The notes under the pieces were generated by a model. The model was not told the origin of the DNA. It searched no databases and worked only from the letters and a program-made list of their open reading frames with translations. From Cliona cf. orientalis (taxonomy: Eukaryota; Porifera; Demospongiae; Clionaida; Clionaidae): a DNA stretch of 64,000 bases. A program made the position numbers and the translations under genes. This document shows, piece after piece, positions 1 to 10,100 of this stretch. The stretch's first letter is position 1. Every line of letters begins with the position of its first letter. The stretch spans positions 1,736,001 to 1,800,000 of the forward strand of contig OZ005702.1 in assembly GCA_963930775.1 (NCBI GenBank), written 5' to 3'.

Positions 1-138
1 CATTTTGTTTTGGTGGCCAATTGAATTATGGGTTTACTATAATATATTATTGTTTCACTATAGATCAGCCACCTGCAGAGATCCCCAAGTATAACGAGAC
101 CCCCAGTATAACGAGTCTGAGATAGAAATCAATGTTGA

Positions 139-1000
139 TCCAGTTCCAGATATGCTAAAGATGTGAAGCTCGTTCTCCACACCGTCAATGATAAGGAAAT
201 TACAGCAGTACTTGGCAAACTGCAGCCTCCCGATATTGATGGATTTGAAAAGCCAATCAGTTTCGACGCCATCCCTTTCAAGATCGTACTTGGGACGTTT
301 GGTGGCTATAGAGTAGCTCAAGTGAACACTGAAATGGGGGCCGATTGTGAAAAGGATCTTAAAGAAGCTCTTGCACGACTTCCAAATGCTCATGCAGTGA
401 TTGCTGTTGGCGTTGCATATGGTAGTGATAGAGAGAATCACAAATTTGGTGATGTCTTAGTGTCCAAGTACATGCACAGTGTGAAAAATATAAGGCTTCA
501 ACCTGATGAAATCATTACTCGTCCCAACAATCTCAGCACTGTGCCAGTTGCTGATTATCTTTCTGGTATTTTTACCAAAGGAACGCTCACATGGAATAAG
601 AAATTTCAGTGCAACAAAACGACCGATTCTGATCGTGAGCCTCGCTACGCAAAAGTCCACTGTGGAAGCATCATCAGTGCTCACATGCTGATTGCCGATG
701 CGAAATCACGAGATGCACTGTTGAGGAATTATCCAAATGGAGGGAGCTATTGGTGGAGAAATGGAGGGAGGTGTTCTTCTAGAAATCCAGAATAAACACA
801 ATGCAGACAAAGCTCGTCACCACGACCTTGGTGTGATCATCATCAAAGGTGTGGGCGATTTTGGAGATGTTCAAAAGCAGGATGGAAAAAAATGGCAGTA
901 CACAGCCTCGTTGGCAGCTGCTTCGTATATCGAGCACAAGTTGAGTATGACAGGAGGCAGGTTGTTCAAGAAAGAGCAGCCAGAAAACGCAGAAGACTAA
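139..1000 (+). pseudogene. Nucleoside phosphorylase-fold gene, 3' part, frameshifted
   Basis: The reading frame is open from about 139 (probable splice acceptor CCAG at 146-149) and has no ATG near its start, so the 5' exons lie outside the window. The protein resembles the PNP/UDP phosphorylase - MTA/SAH nucleosidase superfamily: an AVIAVGVAYG strand, GDVLVSKY, a GGEMEGG active-site-type motif (the Glu binds ribose in this family) and a final VKGVGDF/GDV-like segment followed by the usual C-terminal helix. The frame changes by +1 at about 738-745, between NYPN and AIGGEMEGG, and then runs to TAA at 998-1000. Because no intron fits in that gap, this is either a real frameshift or a base error. 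A second, more decayed copy lies at 3130-4310. Substrate cannot be told; family assignment is moderately sure. Confidence 0.55.
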
Positions 1001-1340
1001 TAATCAGGCCCCTAAACACTAATTCGCTGTTTATAATCTTGAATATCCCCTAAACCCTAATTTCTGTACTCTTTCCTAGTATCCAGAAGTTATAGTTGAT
1101 GGTAAAGGACTAGCCTTGCTCTTATTTTGTGAGAAATCATCATGCCATTAATTAGCAAGTACATGTGAACAGCTGCAAAGTAGTTTGATTTGTCTTTTTG
1201 TGAAATTGAAGAGTAATACCCTGGTAATAAAACTTGGGTGAGGGCAGGTTCCCATTACATAATACAGGGGTAAAGCAAGACTTGGTAATATCTTTTTGTT
1301 GCAAGCATCTATGGCAATATTTAATTCTGTTGTGCTCTAG
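1001..1340. other. Intergenic, nothing recognised
   Basis: AT-rich sequence between the phosphorylase-like gene and the GFM2-derived copy. I see no open frame with splice signals and no inverted repeat here. Confidence 0.4.
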
Positions 1341-1985
1341 TTTGTTAGGAAATAGTCATCAATCTGATCATGCAGCGAGAATGAGACTGGGGTGGCTAGC
1401 CCTTCAAGATCTGAGATTCAACTAGCTATTGGTTGTGCCGCAGAAGTGCACGTGCAGCTCAGCAGGAGCTCTTCCAAACGCCATGATGGTCGTTCCCTGG
1501 TACAAATTATGTAGTGATGGTGGTGGCGATGCTCAGACTCTGTCCACTAGGAATATCGGCATCATGGCTCACATTGTTGCTGGCAAGACCACAACTACTG
1601 AGAGGCTGCTCTTCTATATATGCTGGTTTCATCAGGAGGATGTGCATAGGTGCAGGAAGGATGTTTAGTTTGTGGGTGGGGGATCTCATGATCAGTTGTC
1701 AAGCCAATTCTAATAAGTCTATATCATCCAAGAACCATTAGCTATATGGCCCACATGACACGTTCATGATCATAGCAGAGAATATCAAACATTTAACACA
1801 TCTGTCATAATCCGTGTATAGAATATTGTTTGGATTACTAAGATAGGTGATCTTGATTTTTGATCTTGATCATTGATCCCATGTGCCATAGATGTGGATG
1901 ATGGTAACACGGTGATGGACTATCTTGCCCAGGAGAAGGAGAGAGGCATCACTATCAATTCAGCAGCCATCATAGCATTGGAAGT
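1341..1985 (+). pseudogene. Truncated duplicate of GFM2 promoter and exons 1-3
   Basis: This stretch matches 7070-7960 of the intact GFM2 gene, including a few dozen bases upstream of the start codon. The exon-1 copy (1381-1440) has an in-frame TAG after RFN; the exon-2 copy (about 1455-1660) keeps [20 protein letters not shown] but changes the P-loop-adjacent Asp of HIDAGK to Val and then loses frame; the exon-3 copy (1889-1965) keeps [15 protein letters not shown] and [10 protein letters not shown] before similarity stops. The intron between exons 2 and 3 is much shorter than in the parent. It is a non-functional segmental copy. Its 3' break abuts a GGGCCTGGGGACGAGGCT stretch related to the small hairpin at 5600. 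Confidence 0.85.
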
Positions 1986-2070
1986 AGGGCCTGGGGACGA
2001 GGCTAATGTCTAATGAAACTTTTTCCCTCTCCTGTTTGCCCTTTATAAAAAAAAAAAACCCATAATATAG

Positions 2071-2736
2071 AAGGTACGTATGCTACCGATGAGAAAGATG
2101 CTGACCTATTCTCAGACATAGGCAGCATCACAGGGAGGTCAGCCATCAGCTCTGTCAACTCATCTCTCCTCTCCAAGACATCCGGGTAAGTCAACATCTT
2201 TAATGTTTATCAGATACTTTTCCTATCCTGGATGATTGCATCAATAATAATTATACGTAATTATACATGTACATGACATTGTACATATCTGTAGGTATAG
2301 GAAAGCTGAGCATAAGAAGCACAATATGAGGGAGGGGAGCGCAAACGAGGACATGGCTCTGATGGAGGCTCTTGGTGAGATCATTACGACGGTGGACAGA
2401 CTTCAGGATGAAGTAGCTAGTCTACTGGGCATGCTGGTGCAGTTTGGCTTCACCAGCGAGGGGAAGGACATTCAAAGAACTTTTGAGAAGCTTTTAAGCT
2501 TGGTTAGGTCGAAAATGGACGAGGTTTGGCCGCCTCAAAGACAGGAGCAACCATTATCCGACCTCTCAATGGCAGATATTGGGGTAAGCATTAATTCAGT
2601 GATTTATTAATAATTATTATTGTGTTAAATATTATTATAGGCCATACCTGCTGGACCGGGTACGACTGTGAACAGTATTGTAGCAGCTTTGGCAGCGGCT
2701 AAGACAACCACACCAAGTATTATTGGTTGCAAGTAG
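2071..2736 (+). pseudogene. ELP1: ELP1 (IKAP) C-terminal fragment, three exons
   Basis: Three spliceable pieces (2071-2185, 2295-2583, 2641-2736, ending in TAG) encode about 165 residues that follow the C-terminus of Elongator subunit 1: an acidic DADLFSDIGS box with Ser-rich region, the basic YRKAEHKKHNMREGS segment (RKAERKKH in animal ELP1, linked to tRNA binding), the alpha-helical EDMALMEAL...LQDEVASLL region, then PGPGTTVNSI-like tail. All splice sites are usable (GTAAGT, GTAAGC donors; TAG acceptors). The roughly 1,100 residues expected upstream are absent; a GFM2 copy sits there instead. So this is either the end of a gene broken by rearrangement or a dispersed partial copy. Scaffold role of ELP1 in the wobble-uridine Elongator complex is known for the family; activity here is doubtful. 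Confidence 0.75.
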
Positions 2737-2739
2737 ATC

Positions 2740-3115
2740 GTCAATATGAAAATTAATAGTCGAAAATTAAAGCAACAATTAAATTGAAGATCGAATCAAA
2801 AATCAAGGTGAACATCAAATTAAAATTAAATTGAAAAGATCGAATCAAAAATCAAGGTGAAAATCAAATACATTGAAAATTAAAATCAATGTATATTATG
2901 AAATAATCGAAAATCTAAGCAAAAATTAAATGGAAAATCAAATTAAAGATCGAATCAAAAATCAAGGTAAAAATCAATTAAAAATGAAATTGAAAATCAA
3001 TATGAAATAATCGAACATCTAAGCAAAAATTAAATGGAAAATCAAATTAAAGATCAAATCAAAAATCAAGGTGAAAATCAATTAAAAATTAAGTTGAAAA
3101 TTAATTAAAGTCAAA
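2740..3115. repeat. AT-rich degenerate satellite
   Basis: Built from variants of AAAATCAA and AATTAAA, with longer units containing AAAGATCGAATCAAAAATCA and ATGAAATAATCGAA that recur with a spacing near 100 bp. Almost all purine/T-poor on this strand; no coding potential. Confidence 0.8.
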
Positions 3116-3129
3116 GTTTCTCCTGATAA

Positions 3130-4310
3130 TTGTCGATGGGTTTGAAAAGCCAATCAGTTTTGATGCCATCCCTTTCAAGATTGTTCTTGGGACGTTTGGT
3201 GGCTCAAGTGAAGACTAAAATGGGAACCAAGTGCAAGACCTTTTCACACTCTGTCCCCATTTTTGCACGACTTCCAAATCATGCTTGTGCAGCGACCCCA
3301 TTTTCAAGTTTAAAAGAAGATTTTGCACGACTTCCAAATCATGCTTGTGCAGCGACTGCTGTTGGTGTTGCAGAACATGGTCGTCACAACAAAGGAACGC
3401 CAAGCCTCACTACGCTAAAGTTCACTGTGGAAGCATCATCAGTGTTCCAATGCTGGTTGCCAATGAGAAATCACAAGATGCACCAAAGGAACGCTGAGCC
3501 TTGGCGTTGCTATGCAAAAGTTCACTGTGGTAGCATCATCAGTGTTCCAATGCTGGTTGCCAATGAGAAATCACAAGATGCACCAAAGGAACACTGAGCC
3601 TTGGCGTTGCTATGCAAAAGTTCACTGTGGTAGCATCATCAGTGTTCCAATGCTGGTTGCCAATGAGAAATCACAAGATGCACCAAAGGAACGCTGAGCC
3701 TTGGCGTTGCTATGCAAAAGTTCACTGTGGTAGCATCATCAGTGTTCCAATGCTGGTTGCCAATGAGAAATCACAAGATGCACCAAAGGAACGCTGAGCC
3801 TTTGGCGTTGCTATGCAAAGTTCACTGTGGTAGCATCATCAGTGTTCCAATGCTGGTTGCTGATGAGAAATCACAAGATGCACCAAAGGAACACTGAGCC
3901 TTGGCGTTGCTATGCAAAAGTTCACTGTGGTAGCATCATCAGTGTTCCAATGCTGGTTGCCAATGAGAAATCACGAGCTGCACGGTTGACGAATTATCCA
4001 AGCAGAGCTATTGGTGGAGAAACAGAGGGGGGTGTTCTTCTAGAAATCCAGAATAAATGCAATGCATATATAGAACTCATCGCCGCGACCTCGGTATGAT
4101 CAAAGGTGTGGGCGATTTCAAGATAATCGAAAGCAGGATGGAAAAAAAATAATGGCAGTACACAGCCTCAATGGCAGCTACTTTGTATGTCCAAAAGCAG
4201 GATGGAAAAAAAAATAATAATGGAAGTACAAAGCATAAGCTGAATATAATAATTATACAACAGGAGGCAGGTTGTTCACCAACACAGAACCAGAAAGTGC
4301 AGAAGACTAG
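3130..4310 (+). pseudogene. Second nucleoside phosphorylase-like copy, decayed
   Basis: Homologous to 225-1000. It begins with the same GGGTTTGAAAAGCCAATCAG stretch (there GGATTTGAAAAGCC...) and ends with CAGGAGGCAGGTTGTTCA... and a TAG in place of the TAA of the first copy. The centre has been replaced by a 100-bp tandem array (3404-3990), preceded by a shorter duplication of about 61 bp (3262-3357). The first copy's GGEMEGG is GGETEGG here. Frames are broken in many places, so no protein of family length can be made. Confidence 0.75.
3404..3990 (+). repeat. 100-bp tandem array derived from a coding exon
   Basis: About six head-to-tail copies with a period of 100 bp, each with CAAAAGTTCACTGTGGTAGC, then a VPMLVANEKSQDAP-coding segment. 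Copies are nearly identical, with single-base differences (for example GCTGATGAG for GCCAATGAG in the fifth). The unit is the AKVHCGSIIS exon segment of the phosphorylase-like gene at 650-720. Since 100 is not a multiple of three, successive copies fall in successive frames. Confidence 0.9.
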
Positions 4311-5600
4311 GCCTCCTAAGCCCCAATTCATAATCCACTGTTGATATATTATAGCCTTTAATATGCTCTAGTTCCTGCACTCTTGTAAATCGGTTATTGT
4401 AGTATCAAAAAGTTAGTTATGCATGTTCTTATTTTCGACTCTCTATATATTATGTTGATGGAAGGGTCAAAATGATGAGCAACCCACTTCAATGCCCGTC
4501 GATACAGGCTCTGCTGCCTGCATCTACGCGGAGTGACCTGACCCGATGCGTTTAACGTAGAACTCAAACCGTTTCATCCACAGTTCAGGATGACCTGACA
4601 GACTCTCCATCTCCACCACCGGTGGCTCCATCAGCAGATGGATTCATCTGTAGATCCACCAAGACATCATCTTCTGGAGAGGCCATTGACGAGATCCCAT
4701 ACACTCCTGACACCAGTGTAATATATTCTTGGATTCAACTTTCATACAATACAGTGAGATCTGGTTATACACAAGCAGAGCAGTGCTTTTATAGGGCAAG
4801 GATGAGAGATAGACTGACAGAGCATGAGACAGGGTGATAACGAGTAGCACAAAGGAACAATACACAAAAGACCAGGGTGATAACGGGTAGCACAAAGGAA
4901 CAATATACACAAGACATAACTATCACGGGAACAACACATAGGTTCAATGGATCAGTTTAGAAGTTACAATGTTACATTCACATCAGTATCGATCACAAGA
5001 GAGAGGCACATGTATTTTGTTATTATTATGTGTAATAGTAATGTAGGAGCCTTTTAGTACAGAAAAGTGATGGTTTTTTTCCATTGCAGACTTCTTCAAT
5101 TAAAAAACCGTAATGGTGCATACCTCATTCAGTTAGGGTACACAGAATACTCTCAGTTTGGGACATTGACAGATGCTGTCACTTTAAGCTCTTCAAAGAT
5201 TCTATAAGACATTGGTTGTTCAGTCCCTGCTCATGATCATAGCTATAGGTTTGATCGTCCTCTCTCTCCATACAGAGTGGTATGTTCTCGCTATCACGAG
5301 GCCAATCATTCACAATGATTCCTGAGCTGTTACAATACTACTCACTTTACTCTTACTTACCACAATCAGAATTCTACCTGGGGGAGCCTTACAACCCCAA
5401 TGACTAGATGCAATGAGCACGTTACTACAAGTTCTTGATCTGTGCCAGAGGCAGATCGGTGAATATCATAGAATCTGATCATAGTAGCTATAATTTTCCC
5501 GCGGAAAGAAGTACTTTCTTAGCACTTGTGTGTATGTGTCTGCATGTGTGTCTATATGTGTGTAATGGATATACATATACAATGTCATGTATAATAGTAA
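4311..5600. other. Intergenic; one possible orphan exon
   Basis: Mostly featureless. A possible plus-strand exon at 4583-4720 follows a CCACAG acceptor and codes for a Ser/Pro/Thr-rich DDLTDSPSPPPVAP stretch; no family recognised and no clear donor. At 4833-4920 a 40-bp sequence containing GATAACG-GTAGCACAAAGGA is present twice in tandem. Nothing else is supported. Confidence 0.35.
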
Positions 5601-5651
5601 TTAGCCTCGTTCCCAGGCCCTTCAAGAGGAGGGGGAGGGAACGAGGCTAAA
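5601..5651. repeat. Short hairpin repeat, CCTCGTTCCC family
   Basis: TAGCCTCGTTCCCAGGCCC is followed after a short loop by GGGAACGAGGCTA, giving a near-perfect hairpin of about 48 bp. A half-copy (GGGCCTGGGGACGAGGCT) lies at 1986-2004 at the breakpoint of the GFM2 duplicate. Confidence 0.6.
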
Positions 5652-6084
5652 TAGTAATGTGTAACGTGCAGCTATCTAAGCACACGTGGCACCAAGTGCG
5701 CGCATGCGTGACCTATTCACGATCTAGTCTGGTTCCGGTGTCACAGGGTAGAACCTCCCCCCGGAAATTTCCTCCGGGGGAGAGAATATCCTAAGTACAA
5801 ATTCTCCCCCCAGAGAGAGTATCCTAGTATATTATCTCCCCCTCCAGGGTAAAACCTCCTCCCTACCAAACTTCACAAGGCATCTCCCCTGTGTGTCTGT
5901 ACATAGCCACTTGATGTCTGCATGCACTTAAGTTGTAACAACTATAATGTGGAATATTGAAATAATAAATAATTATGCATGAAGAGAAATACGGTAGACA
6001 TCAGTCATTACATGATCATGAGTAGATGAAAACATCAACATTTACAACATTCATGACAAAACCAGTCTCCATGAGGAACATTGT

Positions 6085-6612
6085 TCAGTCCTGCACAGTC
6101 CATATGTGACTCCAGTTATCACACTCGTCACACCGCTTGCAAAATTCTTGCACATCTCCATGAATTCCTTTCCAGTAGAACTCGTCTACAATCTGGAATG
6201 ATGATATAAGTAAGTTTCTAAACAATGATATACTTTGCCATAGGTTTTATCCCTACCAAAGTACATTCCATCAATGCCATCGTGGCACATTCTTAAAATC
6301 TGATTTTTTTTACTCTTCCTTCACAATCACTCGACGCTTTCGCACCAGGTCAACTCAGTTTTTTGTCGATAACCTCAACATAGAGTAGCTAGGTTGTTCT
6401 CAACAACGTACCTGCATGTAGGTACAATTATTGCTCTTCAAATGACGTTGGATACTGTAAATAATGCATAGTGTAGCCTGTTGCGGCAGGACCTACCTCG
6501 AAGCCTTATCCCTTATATTTCTTTTTTCATTCTCGCTAAGGCCAGATCGGTATTTGTTTGAAGTGCTCGTTTTGTATCGCAAAATGTCATCATACTCCTG
6601 TACTGTGGCCAT
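6085..6612 (-). pseudogene. Decayed integrase zinc-binding (H2C2) gene in transposon
   Basis: Minus strand. A first exon (6612-6497) starts with ATG and has donor GTAGGT; it encodes MATVQEYDDILRYKTS and an ENEKRNIRDKA segment, typical of the region before the H2C2 finger in these proteins. Further on are RKRRVIVKEE (about 6350), then, out of frame, ILRMCHDGIDG and GRDKTYGK (about 6300-6237), then after a spliceable intron FYWKGIHGDVQEFCKRCDEC (6195-6085) ending in TGA. The His pair and Cys pair of the H2C2 finger are recognisable. Stops and frameshifts between the exons show it is dead. Confidence 0.65.
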
Positions 6613-6639
6613 AATAATATTAGGGTGATTGCAGTGAAG

Positions 6640-6850
6640 TAATGTAGTCCTTGAAGAGTCGATGTAGTCCTTGTAGTAGACTCGATGTCCTTGAAGAGTT
6701 GTTGTCCTTGACTCTGAGAGTCGATGTCCTTGATTGCAGCGAAGAGTGATGTAGTCCTTTGAAGTCCTTGAAGAGTTGAGAAGATGTAGTCCTTTGAAGT
6801 CCTTGAAGAGTTGATGTCCTTGATGAGTCGATGTCCTTGGAAGGTCAAAT
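6640..6850. repeat. Minisatellite, GTCCTTGAAGAGT units
   Basis: Irregular tandem units containing AGTCCTTGAAGAGT and GATGTCCTTGA, roughly 12-20 bp each, over about 210 bp inside the transposon remnant. Minus-strand frames through it are repetitive and not a gene. Confidence 0.8.
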
Positions 6851-7101
6851 TTTGGCGCGTAATGTCCGCACACAGCGCGCTCACCCGCGTACGCATGCCC
6901 GGAGGTTTTGCCCTAGGGGCGGAGCCCAAGCCCTGGAAGTATGAACGTACGAAGTCTCCGGGCGGAGAAAATTTCCTTAGACCGTTTAATACCTCCGGGG
7001 AGGAGATTTCACCCGGAGGTCCTACCCTGTGACACCGGAATTCCACATGTCATGCTGCGCGTGTTCCAGATCGTTAGGAAATGGTCGTTGTTCGTAAAGG
7101 A

Positions 7102-7112
7102 AAAGGTCGTCA
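7102..7112 (+). promoter_or_regulatory. AAAGGTCGTCA motif, GFM2 promoter
   Basis: GGAAAAGGTCGTCAA lies about 11 bp before the GFM2 ATG, probably in the short 5' leader or at the start site. One of about eight copies of this motif in the window. Confidence 0.5.
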
Positions 7113-7122
7113 ATCTGTAACA

Positions 7123-10100
7123 ATGAGGGGATGGCTAGCTGCTGTTCAAGGTCTGAGATTCAACTACTTATGTCCCAGCTGCAGCAGAAGTAAAGATGCA
7201 TGTTACCTATAATTTCATCATGATTAATTTTGTAGATTTCAATCTAGGTGTACTTTTTAACTATATAAATTGATAGATCTAGTACATGCAGCTAGCAAGA
7301 GTGCATCCAAAGTCCATGATGGTCGTTCCCTGGTACAAGGTGGTGATGATGGTGGTGGCGATGCTCAGACTCTGTCCACTAGGAATGTTGGTATCATGGC
7401 TCATATTGATGCTGGCAAGACCACCACTACTGAGAGGCTGCTCTTCTACGCTGGTTTCATCAGGAGGATGGGAGGTGAATCATAGCTAGCCTGCACCAGG
7501 CTAGGCCAGGTGCAGGAAGAATTTTCTTAGTTTGGGCGTTGGTGGGTCTAATGATCATTAAATTTGATCAATCCTGTTCTAGTAAGAAATATAATATGCA
7601 TCCAAGAGCCATTATGGGCCTAAGCTTACATATTTTTATTGGAGGGATGGATGCTTTATAGTCCCGAAGTCCTATGACATTGTGTTCCTGTACCTTTATT
7701 ATTTTCAAATCTGACAAAGTAAGAGTTACATCATGTGATATTTTTATACCATGGCAGAGTGAACCATTTTTCCATAATCAGTATCCGTGTGTAGAGTATT
7801 GTTCGGTTGGCTAGTAATTATTTATTCAATTGGTGATCCTGATTTTTGATCTTGATCATTGATCCCATGTGCCATAGATGTGGATGATGGTAATACGGTG
7901 ATGGACTACCTTGCCCAGGAGAGGGAGAGAGGCATCACCATCAACTCGGCAGCCATCAGCTTCCACTGGCTCAACCACAGAATTAACCTCATTGATACCC
8001 CAGGCAAGCTGCAGACAGCTATATCCGATGACCCTTTACCAAATGTAGACTAGTAGCTACTGGAGCAGACCTAACATGGCAGATATAAACCATAAAGTGC
8101 CCTCCCCCCCCTCTACACCTGGTGTTTGTGATTTCTTGGTGACGTAGTCTATGATCCAGTGCTAATTCGGTACTGAAAATGAGGTGATTACCTAGATTTA
8201 GGGGGGAACGCTCGTGTGGTTTACTTGGCAACTTTGCTTAAATTACCAATACCAATATTATTAGTGACCTACTACGAGAAAGGCGACCATTTTTATTATG
8301 ATTAGCTATACCATGGCAGGCCATGTTGATTTCACCTTTGAGGTTGAGCGTTCCCTGCGTGTGTTGGATGGAGCAGTGACCCTCCTCGATGGCTCGGCAG
8401 GGGTCGAGGCTCAGACCACCACTGTGTGGAGGCAGGCTGAACAGTACTCCATTCCCAGGGTGGCTTTTGTCAACAAGATGGACAAACCTGCTGCCAGGTA
8501 AGTATATATAGATACATAATAAGACGTTAGTGTGCTATAAGTTTTATAGCATGGTTGAAAATCCATGCCACATCTCTATGGTTAAGCAGTTGTTGTCACC
8601 ACTGCCTTGCCTCGTCTTTGGACAGTCAATTGATCTTTGTATCTAGGCTTTATGCTAAAAATTTAATTAGTATACCCTATGATAGCTGGAATGGTGATCC
8701 TGTACCAAACTGCCAAATTCTGATAAGCAATTTGGAATCCAACCGCCAGATTTAATTCCCACTAGTATTTTTGACTTTATAGTATATTCAGCTATACTGG
8801 TTATAGCCAAAAATTAACATTGGTTCTCTCTAGTTTCATGGGGACAGTCTCCTCGATGGAGAAGAAGCTAAGAGCCACACCACTGGTCGTGCAGCTGCCT
8901 CTGGGGCAGGGGAGGAACTTCACTGGAGTCATGGATCTACTCACTATGGACGTACTGACATGGGCTAAGGGGGGAGATGGTAGAAATTTCACCCGTGTCC
9001 CCTTAATCACTCACACTAGTGAAGACGGAAAGAAGGACTTCAAGCGATTATCGTCAAAGCAGCTAATTGATACTTTAAATGCAGAGAACTTACCCCTCGA
9101 CTCCAAGCTAGTCTCAGAAGCCTTGGACATGCGATACAATTTAGCTGAGCAGGTCAGAGAATATATCAGTGTAAACTTATGACATTGTTGATCTATTTTT
9201 TTTGTGTGCAGTAGCTGGTTTTTTAGACACACAATCAATCAGTATATTGGGCGGGGGTGGGGGTACTATAAATTTTGATACAACTTTTCCTCATCATAAT
9301 AATTATGCTGTACTAGGTTGTGACATTGGATAGTCAACTCGAGGAAGTACTAGCTGACCAGGACTTTGATCCAATCTCCCTCCAAGATGACCTACTCAAG
9401 GCTGGGATACGTCGGCTCACTATTTCGTGTTCCGCCACTCCAGTGCTCTGTGGCAGCTCCCTCAAGAACGTGGCGGTCCAGCCGCTCATGGAAGCCATTA
9501 TTGACTATCTCCCTGCACCTCAAGAAAGAACCATAATCAATGTGTGAGTCACATGACATCTACCATTATATTATAATAATGTGAATATTAAGGGTATCGT
9601 TGTATCAAAATTCAAAATCACCATTTTTAATGCAGGCCAGAGGAACTGAAAGAGCTGTATGCTTATGCCTTTAAAGTGGTCCATGATGCAAGGAGAGGAC
9701 CACTGGTGTTTCTAAGGCTCTACTCTGGATCGATAAAACCTCAATCAACTGTACACAACATTAGCAGGAGTGTCGAGTAAGTATGACATTGTATTATTAA
9801 TTTTTATATCTCAGGTTTAGGAAGTTGGGGGGTGGGGGCGCCAGGGGAGAGAAGGGTGTGATTTGGCATTCCTCCCTAGGAATTGGCTTTCCCTTCTCTC
9901 TATTCTAATTATGCACATTGTCCCAAAAATTTAGCACAATAATTTAATGCCCCCAAGCAAACAAAATGCTAAAATAATATAACAATTCTGAAATACAGTG
10001 AGCGTGTGACCCGAGTGCTGCTGATGCTAGCTGATGAGCAGCGAGAGGTGTCCATTATGGAGGAGGGAAACATTGCTGTTGCAGTTGGAATGAAGAATGT

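Larger units (their letters stand above)
5739..7034 (-). mobile_element. Ginger-like DNA transposon remnant, 1.3 kb
   Basis: The element begins TGTCACAGGGTAG (5739) and ends with its complement CTACCCTGTGACA (7034). Imperfect inverted arms of about 90 bp continue inward with alternating CCTCCGGGG-type mini-palindromes. Both ends are flanked by CCGG (5735-5738 and 7035-7038), a 4-bp target duplication. Inside, on the minus strand, are decayed exons of a gypsy-type integrase N-terminus (see 6085-6612) and a minisatellite (6640-6850). Ginger transposons are known to carry gypsy-like integrases, TGT-type termini and short target duplications; the assignment rests on that resemblance. No catalytic core domain is visible, so the copy is non-autonomous. 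Confidence 0.7.

Noticed and set aside
3404..3990. Regular repeats that could suggest a CRISPR array
   Set aside because: The 100-bp units are contiguous with no unique spacers and derive from a coding exon in an animal genome.
6493..7046. Minus-strand frames of 126 and 177 codons
   Set aside because: Mostly translation of the GTCCTTGAAGAGT minisatellite and the TIR; only the short 6612-6497 exon resembles a protein family.
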